From: Clostridiales bacterium
Lineage (GTDB): Bacteria > Bacillota > Clostridia > Saccharofermentanales > Saccharofermentanaceae
Direction of reading: 5' to 3'
Assembly (NCBI GenBank): GCA_017649645.1
Contig: JAGCGK010000124.1
Coordinates: 116,658-180,657 of the forward strand
DNA: 64,000 nt
Below are positions 1-8,031 of this stretch, piece after piece. Each line of letters starts with the position of its first letter. Within the stretch, counting starts at the first letter, position 1. The notes beneath the pieces were generated by a model. It was not told the origin of the DNA and made no database searches. It was given only the letters and a program-made list of their open reading frames with translations. Both the position numbers and the translations under genes were made by a program.

Positions 1-1456
1 GCATTACACCGTCGTCTGCAGCTACAACAAGGATAGCGATATCAGTTACCTGAGCACCTCTTGCACGCATCGTTGTGAACGCTTCGTGACCAGGAGTGTC
101 AAGGAACGTGATCTGACGGCCCTTAAGTCTTACTGTGTAAGCACCGATATGCTGTGTGATACCGCCTGCCTCACCGGAAACAACGGATGCAGATCTGATC
201 CTGTCCAAGAGGGATGTCTTACCATGGTCAACGTGACCCATGACAACAACTACCGGCGGACGTGGCTTGAGATCTTCTTCCTTATCCTCAGCCTCATCGA
301 AAAGGATCTCCTCTTCGGTTACCTCTGTGATAGGCTCAGCCGTGATACCGAAGCTGTCTGCCAAAAGACATGCCGTATCAAAGTCGAGTTCCTGGTTGAT
401 AGTTGCGATAACGCCGAGCTTCATGAGCTCCATGATAACGTCACCGCTCTTCTTGCCGATACCTTCGGCAAACTCTTTTACAGTGATGAAAGGAGGAAGC
501 TGGATATTAGTGATCTGCTGGATAACAGGTGCCTGTACAGGAGCACTTTTTACCATCTTCTTCTTTTTCTTCGAACCGTAGGAATAACCCTCGTAGTCCT
601 CATTAAGAACATCAGAACCTCTGCCCTTGTAGCTGTTCATGTCGTTCTTATTCATGGAACGTCTGTCGTTATTGTTGTTATTTCTGCCGTTCTCTCTCTT
701 ATTGTCAGTATTTTCTGTTCTCTTCTTATCGAAAGCATTACGCTCGGCAAAATTAGCTCTGCTCTTCTTGCCTTCTTCGATAGGACTTTCTGTCTTAGGC
801 TTAGTAGCCTTTCTAGGCATTGGACGCTTCTCGTCTTCGTCCTTGTCCTTCATGAAGCCGCCCATGTTTCCGCCGCCGCGGTTGTTTTGGTAGCCGCCCT
901 GTCTGTTGCCGCCACCCTGGCGTCTGTCACCATTACCGCTTCTTTGGTATGTGCTTCCTTCTCTAGGCTCTCTTTGTTCTCTCTGATATCTGCCTGTTAC
1001 GGTAGCACCCGGTACCGGCTTTTTGGTATATGGCTTTGAATCAGGCATTGCGATAACAGCAGAAGATACCTTAGGCTTTTCTTCAGCCTTTACTTCAGGT
1101 TTCTCAACTGCCTTAGGCTTTGCTTCCGGCTCTGTAGAAGCCTTAGGAGCAGCTGTTTTAGCAGCAGGCTTAGCAGCAGCCTTCGGCTTAGCTTCAGCCT
1201 TTGGCTCAGCTGCCTTCGGCTTTTCAGCTGCAGCTGTCTTTGTAGCCTTTGGTTTTGCTTCAGCAGCAGGTGCTGCCTTTGGCTTTTCTTCCGCAGGTGC
1301 AGCAGTTTTTGGTGCAGCCGTCTTCGGCTCAGCCTTAGCAACCGCATCTCCTGTATCAGCATTTTTCTTATGTACTCTTCTTACTCTTAATTCTTTATTA
1401 CCTGAGACTCCGCCCATTATGATCTGTGGCTTGTTGTTCTCGTTTTCTTGACCCAT
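1..1456 (-). CDS. infB: Translation initiation factor IF-2, N-terminal part (cut by window edge)
   Basis: GTPase that places initiator tRNA on the 30S subunit. About 485 codons are visible and the C-terminal half lies beyond base 1. The N-terminus is a long Lys/Ala/Pro-rich tract (about residues 25-150), then an Arg/Gly/Asn-rich stretch, then an IF2-N domain, then the G domain with G1 GHVDHGKT near residue 407 and G3 DTPGH near 452. The start ATG overlaps the ylxQ stop (TGATG) and is preceded by AAGGAGG. Last visible gene of the rimP-nusA-ylxR-ylxQ-infB operon. The low-complexity N-terminus is common in this family and is not a frameshift. Confidence 0.97.
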   Translation of the reverse strand, partial: MGQENENNKPQIIMGGVSGNKELRVRRVHKKNADTGDAVAKAEPKTAAPKTAAPAEEKPKAAPAAEAKPKATKTAAAEKPKAAEPKAEAKPKAAAKPAAKTAAPKASTEPEAKPKAVEKPEVKAEEKPKVSSAVIAMPDSKPYTKKPVPGATVTGRYQREQREPREGSTYQRSGNGDRRQGGGNRQGGYQNNRGGGNMGGFMKDKDEDEKRPMPRKATKPKTESPIEEGKKSRANFAERNAFDKKRTENTDNKRENGRNNNNNDRRSMNKNDMNSYKGRGSDVLNEDYEGYSYGSKKKKKMVKSAPVQAPVIQQITNIQLPPFITVKEFAEGIGKKSGDVIMELMKLGVIATINQELDFDTACLLADSFGITAEPITEVTEEEILFDEAEDKEEDLKPRPPVVVVMGHVDHGKTSLLDRIRSASVVSGEAGGITQHIGAYTVRLKGRQITFLDTPGHEAFTTMRARGAQVTDIAILVVAADDGVM

Positions 1457-1812
1457 CAGTTCTGTTCCTCCTTGTACTCAAACCTGTCAAGCATTATTTC
1501 CAGCTTTCCCGCAAAGCCTTCATCAGTTACTCCGACCAATGCCCTGTCAGGTCTGCCGATTGCATTTCCCAATTTTCTTTTGTCGGCAAATCTGTATGCC
1601 GCCGGGATCTCGTTTTCGAGTGATGATAAAACACTCAAGAACTTATCGAAAGTATTCTGGGATATATCCCTTGCAACGATCAAAAGCTTGATGTGGCCTT
1701 TTCTTGCCTCGTCTATTATCTGATCGTTTCCTGAGACCACTTTCGATGCCCTTGTAGCGAGTCCCAAGAATCTTAAGATGTCTTCCTCAGTGTAAGATTC
1801 AGAAAGCTTCAT
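1456..1812 (-). CDS. ylxQ: YlxQ, L7Ae-family RNA-binding protein
   Basis: Small L7Ae/L30e/S12e/Gadd45-fold protein of 118 aa; relatives bind kink-turn RNA, but the cellular role in bacteria is poorly defined. The motif [14 protein letters not shown] and the position between ylxR and infB identify it. I place the start at the ATG at 1812, which overlaps the ylxR stop (TAATG) with AGAGG just upstream. A GTG further out at 1845 would give 129 aa, but its only Shine-Dalgarno sequence touches the start codon. Translationally coupled on both sides. Confidence 0.9.
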   Translation of the reverse strand: MKLSESYTEEDILRFLGLATRASKVVSGNDQIIDEARKGHIKLLIVARDISQNTFDKFLSVLSSLENEIPAAYRFADKRKLGNAIGRPDRALVGVTDEGFAGKLEIMLDRFEYKEEQN

Positions 1813-2102
1813 TACGCCTCTTCTTTCTCTTCGGATGCCTGACACTCCTTAAGTATCGTGTCAGCGATTTTTTTAAGTTCGTCTTCATCCACCTGATGGC
1901 GAAGCCCCTTCGAAAGTCTGTGTGCTTTAAGTTCCGTCATGATGCACTCTTCTTTTCGACAAAGATAAGAGCCTCTTCCCGGAAGTCTTCCGGAAGGATC
2001 ATAGGCGATGTCGCCGCTCGGAAGAAGGACAACTCTTAAGAGATCTTTCTTATCTGCCCTCGTCTTGCAGCTTACACACATACGTTGCGGTTTTTTCTTC
2101 AT
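1812..2102 (-). CDS. ylxR: YlxR (DUF448) RNA-binding protein
   Basis: 96-aa DUF448 protein recognised by the CVSCKT segment and the GRGSYLC motif. In Bacillus subtilis the homologue (YlxR/RnpM) is an RNA-binding protein linked to RNase P and to gene regulation. The ATG at 2102 is chosen because GGGAG lies 9 nt upstream; the in-frame TTG at 2111 sits directly on that Shine-Dalgarno sequence. It lies between nusA and ylxQ, the standard order in Firmicutes. Confidence 0.92.
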   Translation of the reverse strand: MKKKPQRMCVSCKTRADKKDLLRVVLLPSGDIAYDPSGRLPGRGSYLCRKEECIMTELKAHRLSKGLRHQVDEDELKKIADTILKECQASEEKEEA

Positions 2103-2116
2103 CAGGTTCAACTCCC

Positions 2117-3271
2117 TTATGCTTCTTCGTTAGGGTCTTCAACGACCTCGAACTCATCGATCATTGCGCGGCTGTCAGCCTCGGATACAGCGGACTCTGT
2201 CTTGATATCGATCTTGAAGCCTGTAAGTCTTGCAGCAAGTCTTACGTTCTGACCTGCACGGCCGATAGCAAGTGAGTACTGGTTGTCCGGAACAACAACG
2301 TCTGCTCTGTTTTCTACGTGACCGTTCTCTTTTGTTACGAATGATGTTGTTACGCTTGTAACATCTGCAGGCTGCAAAGCCTCAGAGATGAATGCTGCAT
2401 CATCGTCGCTCCAATCGATAATGTCGATCTTCTCACCGCCGAGCTCATTCATGATCTCCTGAACTCTCTGGCCTCTTTGACCTACGCATGCACCCTTAGC
2501 ATCGATATTCTCATCTCTGGAATAAACTGCAACCTTGGATCTTGAACCAGGCTCACGGGATACGGACTTGATGATAACCTCACCGCTCTTGATCTCAGGA
2601 ACCTCAAGCTCGAAGAGCTTTCTTACGAGGTCTACGTGAGTTCTGGAAACCGTAATAGTAGGTCTTCCATTGTACTCCTGTACGTTAAGTACGAGGAACT
2701 TCATTGTCTTGCCGTGCTCGTAGTTCTCACCCTTGATCTGGTGCTCTCTCGGAAGAACTGCCTCAGCTCTTGCGATATCAACGTAAACATATCTTGAATC
2801 CTTACGCTGAACAACACCTGTAGCGATCTCATTGATCCTGTCGGAGAAATCTGACTGGATACGAGCGTACTCTGCTTCTCTAACCTTCTGGGAGATAGCG
2901 CTCTTAGCTGCTGTAGCAGCAAGTCTTCCGAGCTCATCAACGTCGATACCTACCTCGATCTGGTCACCGAGCTCTATCTCGTCGTCCATAGCCTTAGCAT
3001 CTGTATAGGAGATCTCGTTATCAGGATCAAGAACTTCCTCTACAACATCAACGAGCTTGTAAACGAAGATCTCACCTGTCTCTCTGTCGATCTCTGCGAA
3101 AACATTATCTATATTCTTAGAGCTGGAGAACTCTCTTCTGAAGGCTGCAACGATACCATCTTCGATAGCTTTCATCAAGACTTCCTCGTCAATGCCGCGC
3201 TCTTTCGCCAGTTCCTTGATAACTGCGATTACGCTTTCCTTCTGCTCTTCTTCCTGCTTTTTCTTTGCCAT
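2117..3271 (-). CDS. nusA: Transcription termination/antitermination factor NusA
   Basis: RNA polymerase-associated elongation factor that controls pausing, intrinsic termination and antitermination. 384 aa, a normal Firmicute length without the extra C-terminal acidic repeats of Proteobacteria. Domains in order: NusA N-terminal domain (about 1-130), S1 (about 135-200), KH1 and KH2 (about 205-345), with the KH2 motif SLAIGRAGQNVRLAARLTG, then a short acidic tail. AGGAGG stands 9 nt before the ATG. Second gene of the operon, 18 nt downstream of rimP. The hairpin in the operon leader suggests autoregulation by NusA-stimulated termination. Confidence 0.97.
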   Translation of the reverse strand: MAKKKQEEEQKESVIAVIKELAKERGIDEEVLMKAIEDGIVAAFRREFSSSKNIDNVFAEIDRETGEIFVYKLVDVVEEVLDPDNEISYTDAKAMDDEIELGDQIEVGIDVDELGRLAATAAKSAISQKVREAEYARIQSDFSDRINEIATGVVQRKDSRYVYVDIARAEAVLPREHQIKGENYEHGKTMKFLVLNVQEYNGRPTITVSRTHVDLVRKLFELEVPEIKSGEVIIKSVSREPGSRSKVAVYSRDENIDAKGACVGQRGQRVQEIMNELGGEKIDIIDWSDDDAAFISEALQPADVTSVTTSFVTKENGHVENRADVVVPDNQYSLAIGRAGQNVRLAARLTGFKIDIKTESAVSEADSRAMIDEFEVVEDPNEEA

Positions 3272-3289
3272 TTTACTATGCCTCCTTGA

Positions 3290-3763
3290 TTAGAATTCAA
3301 TGTGTCTGACCGCTCTTGCGATCTCTTCGTACTTAAGTGTTACCTTTTTTGTTTCTTTGGCTTCTTCATACTCGAAAACAACAGTCTCGTCAGTTACCTC
3401 AAGTATCTTTCCCAAAAAGTTCTTTACTCCGTCGATCTCTTTGAAAAGTGAAACCTCTATCTTCTCTTCAGAGTATCTTCTGTAGTCAGCGGGTTCCGAC
3501 AAAGGTCTTGTAAGTCCCGGTGACGATACTTCAAAATAATCCGCATCATGTTTGAGCTGCTCATCAAGTATCGGATCTATTGTCCTGCTGAATACTTCGC
3601 AATCGTCAATATTCAGTCCGCCCTTCTTGTCGATAAAAAGTCTTAAGAAAGTCTTCTGACCTTCCTTTTTGAACTCTGCATCGACAAGCTCGAGTCCCAG
3701 CTTCTCCGCTTCCGGCTTAGCAATGTCATAAGCAGCCTGAGCGATCTTAGAACGTTTTGCCAT
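3290..3763 (-). CDS. rimP: Ribosome maturation factor RimP
   Basis: 157-aa RimP (YlxS/DUF150 family), needed for 30S subunit maturation. The N-terminal alpha/beta domain contains LGLELVDAEF and FLRLFIDKKGG; the family signature YFEVSSPGLTRPL is present; an SH3-like C-terminal domain follows. The start at 3763 has AGGAGG 5 nt upstream; a start at 3784 would run through that Shine-Dalgarno sequence. First gene of the operon. A terminator-like hairpin lies immediately upstream of its ribosome binding site. Confidence 0.95.
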   Translation of the reverse strand: MAKRSKIAQAAYDIAKPEAEKLGLELVDAEFKKEGQKTFLRLFIDKKGGLNIDDCEVFSRTIDPILDEQLKHDADYFEVSSPGLTRPLSEPADYRRYSEEKIEVSLFKEIDGVKNFLGKILEVTDETVVFEYEEAKETKKVTLKYEEIARAVRHIEF

Positions 3764-3781
3764 CAATTCCTCCTGATACAA

Positions 3782-3811
3782 CAAAAAACGGACCTTCGAG
3801 GAAGTCCGTTT
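3782..3811 (-). terminator. Leader terminator/attenuator of the rimP-nusA-infB operon
   Basis: On the minus strand an AAACGGAC/GTCCGTTT stem is continued by a TTC/GAA inner stem and followed by a run of six T. It ends only a few bases before the rimP Shine-Dalgarno sequence. No minus-strand gene lies upstream (the next gene is divergent), so this hairpin terminates the operon's own leader RNA. In B. subtilis NusA is known to autoregulate this operon through NusA-dependent leader termination. The same role here is inferred. Confidence 0.75.
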
Positions 3812-3991
3812 ACAAAAGTAATCTAGAACGGAAATATTTTATCATACATATATATATAAGGCAAATATCTCATTTTTATGTTTACAATTCACAAAAAATG
3901 CTCCAGATTTTCCTCATTTGCTATTCAAATTACACTAAAAATCGGATAGAATATATTCATCAAATAAAAAAACCAACAGTAAAGGAGATCG

Positions 3992-4405
3992 ATGCCTATG
4001 ATCAAGATTATTGCAGGAGCAAAAGGAACAGGTAAGACCGCTAGACTTGTTGAGGACATCAACAACGTTGCAGCTGAGGACAGCAACGTAGTCTGCATTG
4101 AGAGAGGAACACGCCTCGGACAGTTACTCAAGCACAAAGTAAGGCTGATCAATATCGATGAGTACCCATGTACCGGATATGATCAGCTTCTTTCGTTTAT
4201 CGGAGGAGTATGTTCCAAGGATTACGACCTCACTCATGTTTATATGGATAGTGTCCGTAAAGTGGCAAAGAGCGACAACCTTGACGAGCTCGCTGTATTC
4301 CTCGATAAACTCGACAAATTCCTTGCAAATTCACCTATAGTTGTTACAATTATCTTAAGTGTCAGCGAGGATCTTCTCCCTGATGCAGTTAAAAAATACT
4401 GTTAA
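3992..4405 (+). CDS. Small P-loop ATP-binding protein, function unknown
   Basis: 137 aa with a clear Walker A motif GAKGTGKT at residues 9-16 after a hydrophobic strand (IKIIAG). A possible Walker B-like strand is LINIDEYPC near residue 50. I recognise no catalytic domain beyond the P-loop fold. Similar small ATPases in Clostridia are annotated simply as ATP-binding proteins. AAAGGAG lies 4 nt before the ATG at 3992; a second ATG at 3998 is also possible. It diverges from the rimP operon and is followed 18 nt later by mscL, so the two are probably co-transcribed. Confidence 0.75.
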   Translation: MPMIKIIAGAKGTGKTARLVEDINNVAAEDSNVVCIERGTRLGQLLKHKVRLINIDEYPCTGYDQLLSFIGGVCSKDYDLTHVYMDSVRKVAKSDNLDELAVFLDKLDKFLANSPIVVTIILSVSEDLLPDAVKKYC

Positions 4406-4423
4406 TTGCGAGGTGTATTGTAA

Positions 4424-4867
4424 ATGGGTTTGGTTAAGGAATTTAAGGAGTTCATCAGTAAAGGTAACGTAATGGATATGGCTGTCGGTGTTATCATCGG
4501 CGGTGCTTTCGGAAAGATCGTTACATCACTTGTAAATGACATTATCATGCCTGGTATCGGAAGCGTTTGTTCCGGAGTGGATTTTAAGGACATGAAGCAT
4601 GTCATCACACCTGCAGTCGTTGACGCAGCAGGCGAGATCACAACACCTGAGGTAGCAATCAATTACGGCGTATTCATCAATACTATCATTGAATTCTTTA
4701 TCATTGCTATTTGTATCTTCCTTGTGATCACTTTGATCCAGAAGAGCTCCAAGAAGTTCAAGGAACTCATGAAGAAGGAAGAAGAAGCAGCAGCACCTGC
4801 TGAGCCTTCTGAGGAAGTAAAGCTTCTTACAGAGATCAGAGATGCTCTTGTTACAAAGAAAGACTGA
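4424..4867 (+). CDS. mscL: Large-conductance mechanosensitive channel MscL
   Basis: 147-aa pentameric channel subunit that releases solutes on hypo-osmotic shock. The sequence shows the N-terminal amphipathic helix (VKEFKEFISKGNVMDMAVG), TM1 with GVIIGGAFGKIVTSLVNDII, a periplasmic-type loop, TM2 around FIIAICIFLVITLI, and a charged C-terminal helix bundle ending in an acidic/Ala-rich linker. The length is typical of the family. It ends at a strong bidirectional terminator. Confidence 0.96.
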   Translation: MGLVKEFKEFISKGNVMDMAVGVIIGGAFGKIVTSLVNDIIMPGIGSVCSGVDFKDMKHVITPAVVDAAGEITTPEVAINYGVFINTIIEFFIIAICIFLVITLIQKSSKKFKELMKKEEEAAAPAEPSEEVKLLTEIRDALVTKKD

Positions 4868-4890
4868 TCCGATTTAGAAACCAACTGTAC

Positions 4891-4923
4891 AAAAGGAGAT
4901 GCTCGCAAGAACATCTCCTTTTA
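4891..4923. terminator. Bidirectional rho-independent terminator
   Basis: A perfect 11-bp stem AAAAGGAGATG/CATCTCCTTTT with a 10-nt loop, A-rich on one side and T-rich on the other. It can end both the plus-strand mscL unit and the minus-strand lipoprotein gene that converge here. Confidence 0.85.
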
Positions 4924-4951
4924 ATTTGCAACTGATCTGATAAGTTATCTT

Positions 4952-5587
4952 TCATTCCTTCTTCTTTATATAATCCGAAGTTACTGCCATGACATCATCC
5001 AATACTTCCTTGTCTTTGGATACATCACCGGTCTCCAGTGAATGATCACAGTCATCATAAACATGAAGTTCTATGTTAAGAATCTCAGCCTTAGACTTGA
5101 CCTCAGCAATATTTGCGTTCTCATCATCGGTTCCTATAAATGCGATAATACTTCCTTCTTCGACATTATCGTTACAAGCTTCAAAAGACTTTATAAGAGG
5201 CGTATACCATATCTGCTTTACTTCAAGATCATGGTTAGCCACATAAGTTGAAGAAGCAACAGTTCCTATGCTCTTGCTGACAAAGACGACCTCCTCATAT
5301 CTGTCAAGATTCATAGTATCAAGTTGTTCAGCCGCCTGATCACATGCGGGTTCAACGGACCTGTTTCTCGGAAGGTCGGTCCACTCGATAAGTTTTATTT
5401 CGTAACCATTATCTTCGAATATCTTCCTGGAATCCGATAAAAGCGGCCTTTCGTGTGTATATCCCATACCCGGAAAGAAAACGGCAACCTTATTGCGAGG
5501 AAGCGGAACATCCCCTTCCTTGAGCGGACACGCAGTCAGCAAAAACAATGACGCTAATATAACCGCACACACCTTAAGAGACTTCAT
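4952..5587 (-). CDS. Alpha/beta-hydrolase-like lipoprotein
   Basis: 211-aa secreted lipoprotein: hydrophobic signal with lipobox LLTAC (Cys20). The mature part looks like a small alpha/beta hydrolase. The strand VAVFFPGMGYTHERP corresponds to the oxyanion-hole strand, VSKSIG around Ser106 is the nucleophile elbow, and DDCDHSLE around His182 fits the catalytic histidine; an Asp near 154 could complete the triad. Substrate unknown. AAAGGAA lies 6 nt before the ATG. A single-gene unit between the mscL and rubrerythrin terminators. Confidence 0.75.
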   Translation of the reverse strand: MKSLKVCAVILASLFLLTACPLKEGDVPLPRNKVAVFFPGMGYTHERPLLSDSRKIFEDNGYEIKLIEWTDLPRNRSVEPACDQAAEQLDTMNLDRYEEVVFVSKSIGTVASSTYVANHDLEVKQIWYTPLIKSFEACNDNVEEGSIIAFIGTDDENANIAEVKSKAEILNIELHVYDDCDHSLETGDVSKDKEVLDDVMAVTSDYIKKKE

Positions 5588-5607
5588 AACTATTCCTTTC
5601 CATAAAC

Positions 5608-5635
5608 ATAAACCCGGTCATCAAACCAGGTTTAT
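5608..5635 (-). terminator. Terminator of the perR-rbr unit
   Basis: Inverted repeat ATAAACC..GGTTTAT with an inner GGT/ACC pairing and one mismatch, placed just after the rubrerythrin stop. The downstream T content (GTTTATG) is weak. Confidence 0.55.
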
Positions 5636-5642
5636 CAGATGA

Positions 5643-6182
5643 TCAATAATTTGTTGTTCTCTCTTCAAAATAAGCCTTAGGATGAGCACACAAAGGGCAC
5701 TTCTCAGGAGCCTCATCACCGTAGTGGATGTAACCGCAGTTGAGGCACTTCCAGATCTTTACTCCGTCACGCTTGAAGGTCATTCCCTCTTCAAGATTCT
5801 TAAGGATCGTTCTGTAGCGCTCCTCGTGCTCTTTTTCTACACCTGCAACAAGATCAAACAGTTCAGCTATCTCATTAAAGCCCTCTTCCCTTGCCTCTGC
5901 TGCGAATGTCTTATACATGGAAGTCCATTCCTCGTTCTCGCCTTCAGCTGCTGCAAGAAGGTTTGCTGCCGTATCAGGAACGGCACCGCCGTTAAGATAC
6001 TTGAACCAGAGCTTAGCGTGCTCTCTTTCATTACCGGAAGTCTCTGTAAAGATGTTGGAGATCTGAACATATCCTTCCTTCTTTGCCTTAGATGCAAAAT
6101 ATGCATACTTGTTAGTTGCCATTGATTCACCTGCAAATGCAGTCTGAAGATTAGCTTCTGTCTTTGTTCCTTTAAGATCCAT
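5643..6182 (-). CDS. rbr: Rubrerythrin
   Basis: 179-aa non-haem diiron peroxidase that reduces H2O2 to water in anaerobes. An N-terminal ferritin-like four-helix domain carries the metal-binding Glu residues ([36 protein letters not shown]). A C-terminal rubredoxin-like domain has the two CxxC pairs CLNCGYIH and CPLC. The start at 6182 has GGGAGG 7 nt upstream; an upstream in-frame start at 6221 would overlap the perR end. It follows perR by 20 nt, so it is likely co-transcribed and controlled by PerR. Confidence 0.95.
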   Translation of the reverse strand: MDLKGTKTEANLQTAFAGESMATNKYAYFASKAKKEGYVQISNIFTETSGNEREHAKLWFKYLNGGAVPDTAANLLAAAEGENEEWTSMYKTFAAEAREEGFNEIAELFDLVAGVEKEHEERYRTILKNLEEGMTFKRDGVKIWKCLNCGYIHYGDEAPEKCPLCAHPKAYFEERTTNY

Positions 6183-6202
6183 AAAATTTCCTCCCTGATA
6201 TT

Positions 6203-6607
6203 TTATTGACAGTTCGGGCATATACCCGATGCCATGACATCAATGTTTTTGTATACGAATCTGCTGTCTGATTCAAGGTGATCCTTATTTATCTCATAAT
6301 CGAAAACCATCCCGCATGATTCGCAGTAGAAATGTCCGTGAAAATCCATTGTTCCGTCAAATCTTCTCTCTCCGTTAGGAGCAGTTATCCTGATAAGAAG
6401 ATTCTCTTCAACGAGCCTGTCCGTAACGTTATAGATCGTAGCAAGAGATAAGGACGGATTAGATCCCTTAAGATTGTCGTATATTTCCTCACAGGTAGGA
6501 TGAGACCTCTTACTGATTATGTAATCATAAACATCCACGCGAGGTTTTGTGATACGGATTCCCGAACTTCTAAGGACATGTTCGGCTTTATTGGACTTTA
6601 CCATCAT
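6203..6607 (-). CDS. perR: Peroxide-sensing repressor PerR (Fur family)
   Basis: 134-aa Fur-family repressor. The regulatory metal ligands match B. subtilis PerR (H37, D85, H91, H93, D104) with a shift of one: His36, Asp84, His90, His92, Asp103. Asp at the second position favours PerR over Fur. Structural zinc ligands are CESC (95/98) and CPNC (130/133). The winged-helix recognition segment is [13 protein letters not shown]. It is directly followed by rubrerythrin, a classic PerR target, and its promoter contains an exact PerR-box core. Confidence 0.92.
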   Translation of the reverse strand: MMVKSNKAEHVLRSSGIRITKPRVDVYDYIISKRSHPTCEEIYDNLKGSNPSLSLATIYNVTDRLVEENLLIRITAPNGERRFDGTMDFHGHFYCESCGMVFDYEINKDHLESDSRFVYKNIDVMASGICPNCQ

Positions 6608-6628
6608 GTTTCAACTCCACTCTACTCT

Positions 6629-6646
6629 CACATAATGATTATACAA
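6629..6646 (-). promoter_or_regulatory. PerR box overlapping the perR promoter
   Basis: ATAATGATTAT at 6632-6642 matches the inner 11 bases of the PerR consensus TTATAATnATTATAA exactly; the flanking two bases on each side do not match. Read on the minus strand it overlaps a TATAAT -10 element upstream of perR, so repression and autoregulation are the simplest reading. Confidence 0.75.
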
Positions 6647-6654
6647 CAAAAATT

Positions 6655-6689
6655 AAAAAACCGCCCGAAGATGTGGAAACTTCGGGCGG
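6655..6689 (-). terminator. Terminator of the yhbD-arsR unit
   Basis: A perfect 10-bp GC-rich stem CCGCCCGAAG/CTTCGGGCGG with a 9-nt loop, followed on the minus strand by TTTTTT. It lies between the ArsR-family gene and the perR promoter. Confidence 0.88.
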
Positions 6690-6716
6690 AAAACAGAAGT
6701 GTGTATGGATAGAAAA

Positions 6717-7190
6717 TTATTTCTTTTTCTTTTTGTCCTTATCTTTTTTCTTCTTGTCGGCTTTTTTCTTTTTCTTGTTTTTCTTTATCTCTTCAAGATC
6801 AGGACTTGCTATAACCGTCTTCGGCATTGGAACCGAGGACTTCTTCTTGAGCACCGGTTTCTTCTCCGCTGCCTTAACAGCAGGAGCTTTCTTTACTTTG
6901 CCGACTACCGGAGGCTCAGTGAAACTTTCGACGAGCTTTTTAAGAGCGTCCATCGATTTTTTATCAACTTTGTAGTAAACGAATCTTCCGTCTTTTCGAG
7001 CGGAAAGGATCTTATTATCAAGAAGGAGATTCAGATGATGCGAGAGCGTAGGCTGAGTGATCGCGAACATAGGCAATATGTCTTTGGCGCAAAGTTCACC
7101 TTCGCGCGAGATGCATTCGAGGATCTTGATCCTGGTCGGCTCAGCGAGGACCGACAGCATCTCAACAATATTCAAATTAGCCTCTGCCAT
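6717..7190 (-). CDS. ArsR-family regulator with lysine-rich C-terminal tail
   Basis: 157 aa. Residues 1-90 form an ArsR/SmtB winged helix-turn-helix (LAEPTRIKILECI, then AITQPTLSHHLNLLLD as the recognition region, then a DGRFVYYKV wing). The ELCAKD segment resembles the alpha3 metal site ELCVCDL but has one Cys only, so metal sensing is doubtful. Residues 95-157 are an unusual Pro/Ala/Lys linker ending in about 22 residues that are nearly all lysine with a few Asp. The tail may add nonspecific nucleic-acid affinity (inference). It starts 13 nt after the yhbD stop, so it is probably in one transcript with it. Confidence 0.85.
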   Translation of the reverse strand: MAEANLNIVEMLSVLAEPTRIKILECISREGELCAKDILPMFAITQPTLSHHLNLLLDNKILSARKDGRFVYYKVDKKSMDALKKLVESFTEPPVVGKVKKAPAVKAAEKKPVLKKKSSVPMPKTVIASPDLEEIKKNKKKKKADKKKKDKDKKKKK

Positions 7191-7203
7191 ACTTCTTCCT
7201 TCC

Positions 7204-7830
7204 TTATGCTATCAACTGATCTTTAAGTGCTTCTTCAAATTCTTCGAGATTAGCGCATGCGATAACCTCAGTATTATCTTCGAGAAGGATGTCCTCCTCG
7301 CCCTTTACGAGAACCGTCATCGGAACACCGAGCTTACGGAGCAAGAGAAGCTGGTACTCTTTGCTGGCCTCAACTGAGAGATACTTACAAAGAAGTCTTA
7401 ATACCTGCTTTGCATCCTCAAGGTAGATACCGGAAAGTTTCATAAGGTGATCTACTACATACATTCCGAAAACGTCATCAAAATCGAGCATCTTCTTTTC
7501 AGGATAAACGCTCGAAAAAGCTGTAATCGCAAGTTTGGAAACGAGCTCAAGATTACAGAAATCCTGGAACGGGATCCTGAAGCTCTTTACGTTAGCTGAG
7601 AAAAGTTCTCTCATCTGCTCGACAGTAAGCTCTCTCTTAAGTTCCTTGATCCTTGCGATCCTTGCAAAAACCTTGTCCTTAGGAAAGAATGTCTCCTGAC
7701 CTGTTGCAGTTGCTTTATGGATAAACCAGCATTCAGGGATGAGATTAAGTCTCTTCCAGCGATAAAGAGTGCCGTAAGAAATCTGTGCTGCTCGCAAGAG
7801 CTGCTTCTTTGAAATAAGTTCTTCCTGCAT
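7204..7830 (-). CDS. yhbD: YhbD family protein (DUF4004), MerR-like
   Basis: 208 aa. The N-terminus ELISKKQLLRAAQISYGTLY then RWKRLNLIPE and TGQETFFPKDK is the hallmark of the B. subtilis YhbD/DUF4004 family, with a MerR-type DNA-binding head and a helical C-terminal part. The ligand is not known. GGGAG is 9 nt before the ATG. It leads a two-gene unit with the ArsR-like gene, and a perfect inverted repeat lies 44 nt upstream of its start codon. Confidence 0.85.
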   Translation of the reverse strand: MQEELISKKQLLRAAQISYGTLYRWKRLNLIPECWFIHKATATGQETFFPKDKVFARIARIKELKRELTVEQMRELFSANVKSFRIPFQDFCNLELVSKLAITAFSSVYPEKKMLDFDDVFGMYVVDHLMKLSGIYLEDAKQVLRLLCKYLSVEASKEYQLLLLRKLGVPMTVLVKGEEDILLEDNTEVIACANLEEFEEALKDQLIA

Positions 7831-7873
7831 TTTGTCACACTCCCATACTGATTTAGATTATTCTCTTACTATG

Positions 7874-7895
7874 AACATTGTAGAATAACAATGTT
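7874..7895 (-). promoter_or_regulatory. Candidate operator: perfect inverted repeat upstream of yhbD
   Basis: AACATTGT-6 nt-ACAATGTT, a perfect 8-bp dyad in the promoter region of yhbD. MerR-type regulators usually bind a dyad located in their promoter spacer, so this is a plausible autoregulatory site for YhbD. A minus-strand -35-like TTGTAA overlaps its outer arm. Confidence 0.55.
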
Positions 7896-7973
7896 ACAAA
7901 CAAACAACACGGATATTGAGTTATCAATTCATACAAAAGGCTTTATGTAACGATTCCCGCTTTTTCGAGAAAT

Positions 7974-8008
7974 ATAAAAAAGGACCGTCTCGTTGAAGAG
8001 ACGATCCT
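7974..8008 (-). terminator. Terminator of the first zinc-ribbon gene
   Basis: AAGGA-CGTCTC/GAGACG-TCCTT stem with one mismatch and a 6-nt loop, followed on the minus strand by TTTTTTATA. It is placed 24 nt past the stop of the zinc-ribbon gene at 8032. Confidence 0.85.
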
Positions 8009-8031
8009 TCTAACTATTATCCGATTATTGA

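Noticed and set aside
86..1039. Long plus-strand open frame opposite infB
   Set aside because: The minus strand encodes clear IF-2 motifs through the same bases; the plus-strand translation has no recognisable domain and arises from biased codons.
1090..1362. Repetitive Leu/Gln/Arg-rich frame within infB
   Set aside because: It is an out-of-frame shadow of the Lys/Ala/Pro-rich N-terminus of IF-2.
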